In this document: positions 1 to 7,005 of the stretch, one piece after another
Layout: each line of letters opens with the position of its first letter
How positions within the stretch are numbered: the first letter of the stretch is position 1
NCBI GenBank assembly: GCA_002343545.1
Contig: DDRA01000102.1
Coordinates: forward strand, 20,421-30,038
Length of the DNA stretch: 9,618 nucleotides
Direction of reading: 5' to 3'
Source: Bacteriovoracaceae bacterium UBA2428
GTDB lineage: Bacteria; Bdellovibrionota; UBA2428
The notes under the pieces: generated by a model
The model's input: only the letters and a program-made list of their open reading frames with translations
Database searches by the model: none
Told to the model about the DNA's origin: nothing
Position numbers and translations under genes: made by a program

Positions 1-2
1 TC

Positions 3-1313
3 ACGACTTCGGCGCGCGCCGAAAATCCCGTCTCTCCGCTGACGCCCTCGGGGGTGCGCGCCGGCGACGTCGCGCAAGCTTGCCGGGAAGCTCGTCTCAA
101 GCGCTTCTCGATGCGACGGGAAAACGAAAGCACGGGCGCCGACCTTTGCCTCAGCGCGAGGGCGGATGTCCTGCAAAGCGTCCGTCAGCTTGGGCTTTGG
201 CACCGCGAGCTCGCAACGCTGCTGGGCATCGAGCTGGACGACCTCTTTCCTCGCGGGATCGAGCTCCAGATCCAAGCGAGCCCGGGCGGAGTCTTCACCT
301 CCTACGCGACTGACCTGGGTCCCCTGCAGGCGAACCGCACGCCCCTCGTCGTGATGGGCGCATTTCCCGATTGGACCCCGGCCCAAGGCCTCAATCGCGC
401 CGTCTACACGCACGAGCTCGGGCACGTCATCTTCCTCGCGGTGAACCCCAAGCTTCCCCCGCTCTTCCAGCAACTCAAGGACATCGAGCTTCTTTGGGAG
501 GGGATCTCGGATCTCGTCGCGTACGAGTCCGCCGGCGCCGCGCTGAGCACCTCGCTCGAGCTGCCGGGCTGCGCGGGCAAAGTGCGCGAGATCCTCGAGA
601 TCCAGAGCTTCGCCTACCCGGCCGAGTACTTCCGCAAGCGCTTTACCTCGCGACGGCTGCGCGCCTGCTGCGACTACCTGGGAAGCCGCGTCCTGCACAC
701 CCCGGAGTCCCGCGGCGTTTGCCAACAGGTGCAACGCGGCTCTCCCTTGCCGCCCCTGGACCGGCGCCCCTTCACGCCCGAGCTCTACGCCCAGGAACCC
801 GAAGCCTACGATCTGCATCAGCTCGGTCTCCCGCTGAACGCCTTCTTCCGGGCACTCGCCAAGGAAAGCAAGCGCCCCGTGGCCCGCGCGTGGCTCGGCG
901 CACTGCGGACGGGGCGCCTGGACCCGCGCACGCGACGGACCTTCGCATGCCGCATCCCCAAACTCGAAGCGTCGGTCAAAGCCCGCCACGTCGAGCTTTC
1001 GAGTCTGCAGGGATTCCTGAGCCTGCTGCGCGACGAGCTCACGGCGACGGAACGCGCGGCCTTCGACCGCCTCGAACGCAAACACGAACTCGACAAGGGC
1101 TACCGCCTCTCGAACCTCATCCTGACGGCGCGGGCCAGCCAAGGGTTGCGCAACCGCCTGCTCGCCGAGGAATTCCCGGAGGGCGCACGGGGCGCGTCGA
1201 AGCGCCGGGCCGCGATCGCTTCGGGCTGCTTCGTCGGCACGGTCGACCCGGCCGGCTGGCAAAGCGAGAAGGAAGGCTGCGCCCTGGAATGCCAAGAGCT
1301 TCCGGGCACTTAA
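3..1313 (+). CDS. Putative exported zinc metallopeptidase (gluzincin-type HExxH), 5' partial
   Basis: The reading frame is open to the window edge and its GC-rich third positions continue to the first complete codon at base 3, so the true start probably lies outside the window. A GTG at 54 and an ATG at 111 are in frame, but neither has a convincing Shine-Dalgarno. Just inside the edge the frame reads T-T-S-A-R-A-E-N-P, where A-R-A could be the end of a signal peptide. Counting from the GTG at 54 (419 residues), HELGH lies at residues 120-124 (bases 411-425), and WEGISD follows with Glu149 about 25 residues later. This is the gluzincin layout: two zinc-binding His, catalytic Glu121, Glu149 as third ligand. 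The rest is helical and rich in cysteines, including C-C and C-x-x-x-C pairs near the C terminus, which suggests disulfides outside the cytoplasm. I do not recognise the exact family. The next gene starts 34 bases downstream on the same strand, so co-transcription is likely. Protease activity is inferred from the motif only. Confidence 0.7.
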   Translation, partial: TTSARAENPVSPLTPSGVRAGDVAQACREARLKRFSMRRENESTGADLCLSARADVLQSVRQLGLWHRELATLLGIELDDLFPRGIELQIQASPGGVFTSYATDLGPLQANRTPLVVMGAFPDWTPAQGLNRAVYTHELGHVIFLAVNPKLPPLFQQLKDIELLWEGISDLVAYESAGAALSTSLELPGCAGKVREILEIQSFAYPAEYFRKRFTSRRLRACCDYLGSRVLHTPESRGVCQQVQRGSPLPPLDRRPFTPELYAQEPEAYDLHQLGLPLNAFFRALAKESKRPVARAWLGALRTGRLDPRTRRTFACRIPKLEASVKARHVELSSLQGFLSLLRDELTATERAAFDRLERKHELDKGYRLSNLILTARASQGLRNRLLAEEFPEGARGASKRRAAIASGCFVGTVDPAGWQSEKEGCALECQELPGT

Positions 1314-1347
1314 GGCGCCGCCCCGAGGGACTCAAGTTTTTGACGGA

Positions 1348-2781
1348 ATGTCCGATGCGTCCTTCATGATGCGTCGACTTATTCCAGCTTTCATCGCTTT
1401 CCCCTTCGCCCTGCAACTCTTCGGTTGCGCGACGACCTCCTACGATCGCATGCCGAAATGGGATCCGGACGCGGAGTCCGCTCTCAAGCAACTTGCCGTG
1501 TGGGAGACCGAAGGTAACGCCGTCGCGACCCGCTCCTCGCAAGCCATCCAGATCGAGCACTTCGAAATCCCGCTTCGCCTGCTCGAGAAGGATTTCTCGA
1601 AGCGCGTCGATCCCGAGACCTTCAATTCCATCGTGTTCAAACGCGACGGCGAGGAATTCGTCCGCTGGATCATCAACCCCGAAGACACGAAGTGGCACCT
1701 CGAAGTCGCCAAGTGGCTCGAGTCGAAGGGCGTTTCCTCGCGCCGCCACAAGCACTTCCGCGCCTACATGACGGCTTCGCGCAGCTACCTCATCGAGGAC
1801 CCGACGACGGGCGCGTCCTTCAGCGCGAAGGTCTCGACGAACGTCACGGGCGGAAACTGGAAAGACAAGAAGCTCGACCTGGGCGACTCGCGCGAAGTGC
1901 GCCTCATGTCGGAGTACATCGAAGACGTCGCGGACCGCGTGCACTTCCGCCGTTTGCGCTTTCTCCCGGAGCCCATGCTCATGGGCATCGAAGACATCGA
2001 CCAAGCCATGCTCGTGCGTAGCCTCGAACCGATGAAAAACGGCGAGACGCTGCTGCTCCCGCTCTTCTCGGCGCTGCACGAGAACGTGGGCCGCGAGATC
2101 GCGCTCCGCAACGGCTCGCACGACCCGGCCGCCTTCTGGGAGAAGAACCTGGCGATTCCGCTCGCCGAGGCCTACGCCGAGCTCGCCGCGCACTTCGGCT
2201 TCACCTACGACTCGCCCCACGGCCAGAACTTCATGATCGAGCTCGATCGGAACTACCGTCCGACGGGTCGCATGTACTTCAAGGATTTCGCGGACGCCTA
2301 CCTGACGCGCCCGCACTTCCAGGCGACTGGCGCGACGCAGGTTCTCGACGGCTTCTACCAGAACAACGTCACGAACGAGCTGCGCGTGGCCATCGGCCTC
2401 CTGCACGGAAACAAGCCGCCCTCGTGGATCGACGTCCAGCGTTACCACCAGATGAACGTGAGCTTCTACAAGAGCTTCGAGCGCGTCTTCTCGAAGATCA
2501 CCGGCATCCCGGCCGAGGAACTCACGGACGTCTACTACGGCGGCAGCAACTTCTCGACGAGCACCGACTTCGGCTACTACAACAAGTCGTACTCGACGAA
2601 GTCGGAGTCGTGGAAGAACTTCCTCGCCAAGGCGCCCTGCGCGCAAGGCAAGGCTCCGCGCCACAAATGCTTGCAGGAGATGGCTTCGAAGCTGCGCATC
2701 CACCCCGACCACTTGCCGGATCCGATGGCGTGCGAAGCCATCCTGCAGAACATCCTCGTTCGCAACGTGCCGGGCACCTAA
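1348..2781 (+). CDS. Lipoprotein with IucA/IucC C-terminal-like (kinase-fold-like) domain
   Basis: This 477-residue protein opens with a lipoprotein signal peptide: basic M-M-R-R, a hydrophobic stretch, and the lipobox L-F-G-C with lipidated Cys27. The start is uncertain: ATGs at 1348, 1366 and 1369 are all in frame. The two later ones give a more typical signal peptide, while 1348 has a GGA just upstream; all give the same mature protein. In the second half, HGQN at residues 291-294 and K-D-F-A-D at 312-316 are about 20 residues apart. They resemble the HxQN and RDF motifs of the C-terminal half of NIS siderophore synthetases, and also the catalytic H..N loop and DFG-like motif of kinase folds. 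M-L-V-R at 221-224 and a K-V-S-T-N segment near 160-165 also recall that family. The Glu-Ala that, as I recall, usually precedes the HGQN of true synthetases is replaced by Ser-Pro. The known synthetases are cytoplasmic and near 600 residues, so an exported, shorter relative with another job is likelier. It lies 34 bases after the metallopeptidase gene and converges with the acyl-CoA dehydrogenase gene, leaving only 18 bases between stop codons. Confidence 0.72.
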   Translation: MSDASFMMRRLIPAFIAFPFALQLFGCATTSYDRMPKWDPDAESALKQLAVWETEGNAVATRSSQAIQIEHFEIPLRLLEKDFSKRVDPETFNSIVFKRDGEEFVRWIINPEDTKWHLEVAKWLESKGVSSRRHKHFRAYMTASRSYLIEDPTTGASFSAKVSTNVTGGNWKDKKLDLGDSREVRLMSEYIEDVADRVHFRRLRFLPEPMLMGIEDIDQAMLVRSLEPMKNGETLLLPLFSALHENVGREIALRNGSHDPAAFWEKNLAIPLAEAYAELAAHFGFTYDSPHGQNFMIELDRNYRPTGRMYFKDFADAYLTRPHFQATGATQVLDGFYQNNVTNELRVAIGLLHGNKPPSWIDVQRYHQMNVSFYKSFERVFSKITGIPAEELTDVYYGGSNFSTSTDFGYYNKSYSTKSESWKNFLAKAPCAQGKAPRHKCLQEMASKLRIHPDHLPDPMACEAILQNILVRNVPGT

Positions 2782-2799
2782 GCCCGCTCAGGCCGGAAC

Positions 2800-3960
2800 T
2801 TAACGGATCGGATCGAGACCGCCGTCCTCGAGGAGCTTGCGCGAGACGATGACCCGCATGATCTCGTTCGTGCCCTCGAGGATCTGGTGCACGCGGGCGT
2901 CGCGCATGTGGCGCTCGACCGGGTACTCCTGCGTGTAGCCGTAACCGCCGAAGAGCTGGATGGCGTCGTTGCAGACTTCGAAGCCCACGTCGCTCGCGAA
3001 ACGCTTGGCCATTGCGCAGTAGACCGTCGCCGACGGATCCTTGCGGTCGAGTTTGTGCGCGGCGAGGCGCACCATCTGGCGCGCGGCCACGAGGTTCGTC
3101 GTCATGTCGGCGAACTTGAACTGGAGCGACTGGAACTGCGCGAGCGTCTTGCCGAACTGCTTGCGCTCGTTCATGTAACGGTGCGCGGCGTTCAGCGCGG
3201 CCTGCGCGGCGCCGATCGAGCAGGTGCCGATGTTGACGCGGCCGCCGTCGAGGCCCATCATCGCGATCTTGAAGCCCATGCCCTCTTCGCCAAGCAGGTT
3301 CGCGGCCGGCACCTCGACGTTGTCGAAGCTCACCATGCGCGTGGGCTGCGAGTTCCAACCCATTTTCTTTTCGTTTTCGCCGTAGGAGATGCCCGGCGTC
3401 TTGGCGTCGATCACGAAGGCCGAGATGCCCTTGGGCGTATCGTCGCCGGTGCGCGCCATGACGACGAGCACGTCGGTCGCGCCCGCGCCCGAGATGAAGG
3501 CCTTCGAGCCGTTCAGGATGTACTTGTCGCCCTTCTTTTCGGCCTTCGTCTTGAGCGAAGCGGCGTCGGAGCCGGCGTTCGGTTCGGTGAGACAATAGGA
3601 GCCGAGCGATTCGCCGCTCGTCATGCGCGGGCACCAATCCGCGCGCACTTCGGGTTTGGCGAAAGTGTCGATCATCCACGAAACCATGTTGTGGATCGTG
3701 ATGTAGGCCGCCGTCGAGGTGCAGCCCGTCGCGAGTTCTTCGAACATGATCGCGCCGTCCATGCGCTTGAGCCCCAAGCCGCCGACGTCCTCGCGCGTGT
3801 AGACGCCCAGGAAGCCCATCTCGGCCGCGCGCCGGAGCACATCGACGGGGAAGTGCTTCTTTTGGTCCCATTCGCCGGCGTAAGGCGCAAGTTCCTTAGC
3901 CGCGAAAGTGCGGGCGGCTTCTTGGTAGGCTTTTTGTTCGTCGCTGAGTTCGAAGTCCAT
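2800..3960 (-). CDS. Acyl-CoA dehydrogenase, isobutyryl-CoA dehydrogenase-like
   Basis: This 386-residue protein has the usual acyl-CoA dehydrogenase length. It should be a cytoplasmic FAD enzyme that oxidises isobutyryl-CoA to methacrylyl-CoA in valine catabolism, passing electrons to electron-transfer flavoprotein. The helical N-terminal domain runs to about residue 115. The middle beta domain contains Y-C-L-T-E-P-N-A-G-S-D at 122-132, the FAD/substrate signature. I-L-N-G-S-K-A-F-I-S-G-A-G (148-160) and G-W-N-S-Q-P-T-R (201-208) match, as I recall them, blocks of human ACAD8 almost exactly. The C-terminal domain has R-K-Q-F-G (266-270), G-G-Y-G-Y (338-342) and I-L-E-G-T-N-E, where Glu362 aligns with the catalytic base of medium-chain dehydrogenase. 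The ATG at 3960 begins M-D-F-E-L-S-D-E-Q, a normal family N terminus; a GGAG precedes it at short spacing. Short/branched-chain or 2-methylbutyryl-CoA specificity cannot be excluded. mmsA, from the same pathway, is about 3 kb away on the same strand, but a plus-strand gene intervenes, so they are not one operon. Confidence 0.93.
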   Translation of the reverse strand: MDFELSDEQKAYQEAARTFAAKELAPYAGEWDQKKHFPVDVLRRAAEMGFLGVYTREDVGGLGLKRMDGAIMFEELATGCTSTAAYITIHNMVSWMIDTFAKPEVRADWCPRMTSGESLGSYCLTEPNAGSDAASLKTKAEKKGDKYILNGSKAFISGAGATDVLVVMARTGDDTPKGISAFVIDAKTPGISYGENEKKMGWNSQPTRMVSFDNVEVPAANLLGEEGMGFKIAMMGLDGGRVNIGTCSIGAAQAALNAAHRYMNERKQFGKTLAQFQSLQFKFADMTTNLVAARQMVRLAAHKLDRKDPSATVYCAMAKRFASDVGFEVCNDAIQLFGGYGYTQEYPVERHMRDARVHQILEGTNEIMRVIVSRKLLEDGGLDPIR

Positions 3961-4070
3961 GGCTCCGGCTTAGACCCAGGATAACGAAGAGGCAAAATTC
4001 CTTCCGGGCGCCCCCAATGGCGCGGCGCATCACACTTAGATTTGCGAGCGGAAGTTCCGATACCGAGGCC
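3961..4070. other. Divergent intergenic region between the dehydrogenase and Kelch lipoprotein genes
   Basis: This 110-base gap must carry the promoters of both outward-reading genes. On the minus strand a TTATCC hexamer at 3979-3984 could be a -10 for the dehydrogenase, and on the plus strand TTAGAT at 4036-4041 could be one for the lipoprotein. Neither has a recognisable -35 at normal spacing. An 8-bp palindrome GGGCGCCC lies at 4006-4013 near the middle, too short to call an operator in such GC-rich DNA. Confidence 0.4.
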
Positions 4071-6938
4071 ATGAGCATTCCCACGCCGACTCGGTCCCTC
4101 GTTTTTCTCGCGAGCCTTAGCCTCGTCGCGTGCGTGGACTCCGGTCCCGGCCAGAAGGTTTCGGTCCAACTACGGATCCGGGATGGCGCCCTCTCGACGA
4201 CGGGCGTGCGCCCGAGCCTGCCGGAGAACTACTGCTACGCCCTTCTACTGAGCGGTGATCACCCGACGCTCAAACGCGGTCCGACCTCGTCGCCGGAAGA
4301 ACGCAGCTGCGGCTCGGCGGCCGCGCCGACGCCTTCGCCCTCTCCCTCGTCGACGCCTTCGCGCCCGACCTACCTCCAAGCGCCCAAACAGCTCGGCCTC
4401 GTGAAGGGCTTCTACCGAAAGGGAAGCGAAGCGACGCTCGAAATCCCGACCGGCAGCGCCCGTCGCGTCGACCTGATCGGCGTTCCCATGGCCGAGATCG
4501 GCAACGCGACCTGCGCGGGCGTCCTCGCGGTCGATCCCGTCACGAAGTCGAACGGCAAGCCCGGCGTGAGCATGACGCTCGACGGCCGCGCCATCGGCGA
4601 CAAGACCTTGCGCATTTTCGCGACGGGCAGCTTCGACGTCGGCGCCGAGACCCGCCAAGTCGAACTCGACGTAACGAATCCGGACGGCGGGGGCCTCGTT
4701 TACGGCTGCCCTTCGAACGACCCGCCTTTCCCCGTTCCCACGCCGAGTCCGACCTCTCCTTCGATGGGAGTCCTGAACTACCCGCACTCCGCGATCAAGC
4801 TCATCCTCGGCCAGGGCCCGATGATGGATACGCCGATCCTGACGGGACACCCGGGCGGCGCGACCTACGCCGTGACTCCCGCGCTTCCGGCGGGGCTCAG
4901 CCTGAGCGCGTCGAGCGGCATGATCCAGGGCACCCCGACCGCCGTCCAGGCTCCGCAGACCTACGTCGTGCAAGCGACCTCGTCCGCGGGCAGCACGTTC
5001 GCGAACCTCACGATCGAAACGCTCAATCCGCCGACCTACGCGGGTGGGCCCTTCTACACGAACGCCACGCAAACGGTCGTCAACCTGAACGGCTCCTGCC
5101 AGGGGAACTCGGGCACCCTCATGATCACGGGCGGAGACGGCGTCGTCACCGCGACGTGCTCCGGCGGCGCTTGGAGCCGGAGCGTCCCCAAGACGGGCGC
5201 CGACGGGAACTATTCGCTCACGATCGAGTTCGTCAGCTTGCAAGGGCGGCAGTTCTGGCTCCCGTCGACGGTCATCACGCGCGACACCGTGGCGCAGACC
5301 CTGAGCGGCACCGTCTCGCTCGCGAGCGCTTACACCCGCTTTCCCTCGATGAGCCCGACCGCGACTTTCGTCGGCAGCGTTTCCAACGATGCGAGCGGCA
5401 CGGCCCGCCACGAAATCGCGATCCGCAACGCCTCCAACAGCAGCATCGTGGTCGCGTGGAAGGGTATCGGCGTCGCGGTGGCGCACTCCGAAAGCGGGCT
5501 CTCGCTGAGCGCGGGCGTCGCCTACCAATCCGGTTTTCGGAGCGTGGACGGGGCCGGCAACGTGAGCAACGAGATCTGGTCGACGAGCTGGCAACTCGAC
5601 ACGATCCCTCCCAGCGCGCCGAGCGGGATCAACGTCATTCGCGAGATCGACAACCTGAAGGATTTCGAGGCCCTCTGGACCTCGTCGAGCGACGCCGGCA
5701 GCGGCGTCGCCCACTACGAGTATTCCGTCGAAACATCGGCCGGCGCCCAAGACGTCCGCCCCTGGACGCCGACCTACAACCCGCTCTCGACGATCGCGAA
5801 CGGCGCCCTCGCGCTGAACCTCGCGACGAGCTACATCCTAAACGTCCGCGGGGTCGATGCCGCGGGCAACGTCGGCCCGCCGTCGTCGACCAACTTCGCG
5901 ACCTGGGCCGGCGGAAACTGGTCGATGACCTCGACCGCGAACGCCCCGACCGCGCGCACGAACTTGGGCCCCGCGCTTTGGACGGGCACGGAATTCCTCG
6001 TTTGGGGAGGCTACGACGGCAGCTCCGCGGTCGACACGGGAGCCCGCTACAATCCCACCACGGACGCCTGGACCGCGATGACCACGAGCGGGGCCCCGAG
6101 CGCCCGCTACGACTACGCGGCCGTCTGGCAAAACGGGAAGGCTTGGTACTTCGGCGGGTCGACGTGCACGGGCCAGATCGGCAAGTACGATCCCACAGGC
6201 AACGCGTGGTACACCCAGAACTTCTCTCCCACGAAAACCCTCTGCAAAACCCGCGCGGCGACCGTCGGCGGCACCGACATCTACCTTTGGGGCGGACTGA
6301 GCCCGCTGAGCGATGCGGATCTGCTGCGAGTCGCGGCCGCCACCAGCACGACGTCCGTCGTGTCGACGAGCGGCACGCCGCCATCGGGGCGCCAGCACCA
6401 TTCGCTCACCGCCGTCGGTACCAGACTCGTCGTCTGGGGCGGTCACGACGGCACGAACTGGCAGAACACGGGCGCCGTGGTCGACACCACCACCGGCGTC
6501 TGGACCCCGATGACGACGAGCGGGGCCCCGAGCGCGCGCGGCTACCACGAGGCCGTCGCGATCGACGGCGATCGGGTGCTCGTCTGGGGCGGATGGCAGG
6601 GCAATGCCGGGACCAATTTGGCGAGCGGCGCGATCTACCGGCTGAGCACGGACCAGTGGACGCCCCTTCCCGCGGCGCCGCTGAACGGGCGTCTTTCCTA
6701 CGCGCACGCGTTCGCGAACGGACGCTTCGTCGTTTGGGGAGGCGATACCCAAAACAGCCAGATCCTCGGCGACGGCGCGAGCTACAACCCCGCCTCCAAC
6801 ACCTGGGCGCCGCTCGCGTTCGGGTCGCTGAGCCCGCGGCGCCTCACGGCCTACGGCACGGACGGCAATCGCCTGTTCATTTGGGGCGGCGACTCTTTCC
6901 CGACCTTCCACAATTCGGGCGCGGTGTTTCAGCCCTGA
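4071..6938 (+). CDS. Large Ig/FN3-like and Kelch-propeller lipoprotein
   Basis: I chose the ATG at 4071 (955 residues) because it gives a clean lipoprotein signal peptide ending in L-V-A-C, with lipidated Cys21. The in-frame ATG at 4017 would only add an 18-residue arginine-containing extension. A GAGG sits just before 4071. Domains in order are: a beta-rich domain (about 105-205) flanked by Pro/Ser/Thr linkers (about 84-100 and 218-232); a putative-Ig (He_PIG-like) domain about 254-316 with L-P-A-G-L-S-L and G-T-P; an Ig-like segment about 320-410 containing a C...G..W pattern; two FN3-like modules about 412-610 separated by D-T-I-P-P-S-A-P and containing repeated V-D-(G/A)-A-G-N-V; and a Kelch-type region about 612-955 with seven blades, each carrying a W/F-G-G turn. 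The protein is probably anchored to the outer membrane and faces outward or into the periplasm. Kelch propellers usually bind proteins or glycans; no catalytic motif is visible, so a binding or adhesive role is inference. It converges with mmsA and is divergent from the dehydrogenase gene, so it is probably transcribed alone. Confidence 0.9.
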   Translation: MSIPTPTRSLVFLASLSLVACVDSGPGQKVSVQLRIRDGALSTTGVRPSLPENYCYALLLSGDHPTLKRGPTSSPEERSCGSAAAPTPSPSPSSTPSRPTYLQAPKQLGLVKGFYRKGSEATLEIPTGSARRVDLIGVPMAEIGNATCAGVLAVDPVTKSNGKPGVSMTLDGRAIGDKTLRIFATGSFDVGAETRQVELDVTNPDGGGLVYGCPSNDPPFPVPTPSPTSPSMGVLNYPHSAIKLILGQGPMMDTPILTGHPGGATYAVTPALPAGLSLSASSGMIQGTPTAVQAPQTYVVQATSSAGSTFANLTIETLNPPTYAGGPFYTNATQTVVNLNGSCQGNSGTLMITGGDGVVTATCSGGAWSRSVPKTGADGNYSLTIEFVSLQGRQFWLPSTVITRDTVAQTLSGTVSLASAYTRFPSMSPTATFVGSVSNDASGTARHEIAIRNASNSSIVVAWKGIGVAVAHSESGLSLSAGVAYQSGFRSVDGAGNVSNEIWSTSWQLDTIPPSAPSGINVIREIDNLKDFEALWTSSSDAGSGVAHYEYSVETSAGAQDVRPWTPTYNPLSTIANGALALNLATSYILNVRGVDAAGNVGPPSSTNFATWAGGNWSMTSTANAPTARTNLGPALWTGTEFLVWGGYDGSSAVDTGARYNPTTDAWTAMTTSGAPSARYDYAAVWQNGKAWYFGGSTCTGQIGKYDPTGNAWYTQNFSPTKTLCKTRAATVGGTDIYLWGGLSPLSDADLLRVAAATSTTSVVSTSGTPPSGRQHHSLTAVGTRLVVWGGHDGTNWQNTGAVVDTTTGVWTPMTTSGAPSARGYHEAVAIDGDRVLVWGGWQGNAGTNLASGAIYRLSTDQWTPLPAAPLNGRLSYAHAFANGRFVVWGGDTQNSQILGDGASYNPASNTWAPLAFGSLSPRRLTAYGTDGNRLFIWGGDSFPTFHNSGAVFQP
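5908..6935 (+). repeat. Seven degenerate Kelch-type blade repeats within the lipoprotein gene
   Basis: The encoded protein shows seven units of roughly 45-50 residues. Each has a hydrophobic strand followed by (V/L/I/Y)-(W/F)-G-G and then a strand with an aromatic or Tyr-Asn-Pro/Asp-Pro segment and a late Trp. The turns read VWGG, YFGG, LWGG, VWGG, VWGG, VWGG and IWGG. Two unit boundaries are nearly identical in DNA: 6069-6110 and 6501-6542 both encode W-T-x-M-T-T-S-G-A-P-S-A-R. They share a 20-base exact run, acgagcggggccccgagcgc, and are 432 bases (three units of 48 codons) apart. A more diverged copy (S-T-S-G-T-P-P-S-G-R) starts near 6361. Confidence 0.85.
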
Positions 6939-7005
6939 GACACGGTCATCTCCGAACGAAGGTCAAAGGGCCCTAGCCTGACGCCTTTTCGGCCTAGCCG
7001 GCCGC
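6939..7005. other. Convergent gap between the Kelch lipoprotein gene and mmsA
   Basis: These 67 bases separate two convergent stop codons. I see no strong hairpin followed by a T-run for either gene. The only structure is a 7-base direct repeat, CCTAGCC, at 6972-6978 and 6993-6999, and a short CGGC/GCCG stem near 6990-7000. Termination here is probably Rho-dependent or by a weak hairpin, but the sequence does not settle it. Confidence 0.4.

Noticed and set aside
1340..1370. TTGACG followed by a weak CATGAT as a promoter for the lipoprotein gene
   Set aside because: The -10 would lie on the start codons themselves and match poorly. The 34-base spacing to the previous gene is explained better by co-transcription.
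1117..2712. Long minus-strand open frame (531 codons) opposite the first two genes
   Set aside because: It is antisense to two genes with recognisable motifs and has the Arg/Val/Glu-rich repetitive composition of a shadow frame in GC-rich DNA. It has no family-like blocks.
2522..3871. Minus-strand open frame (449 codons) overlapping the acyl-CoA dehydrogenase
   Set aside because: It is a frame-shifted shadow of the dehydrogenase, Arg/Gly-rich and without domain motifs. The dehydrogenase frame matches its family along its full length.
4017..4070. ATG at 4017 as the start of the Kelch lipoprotein
   Set aside because: It would bury the lipoprotein signal peptide 18 residues inside the protein. 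The ATG at 4071 gives a signal peptide of normal length.
4245..5750. Minus-strand open frame (501 codons) opposite the Kelch lipoprotein gene
   Set aside because: Its composition is arginine-rich and low in complexity, with no motif. The plus frame has a lipobox and ordered domains.
6960..7005. Intrinsic terminator between the Kelch gene and mmsA
   Set aside because: Only 3-4 base-pair stems can be formed, with no adjacent T-run in a useful position.
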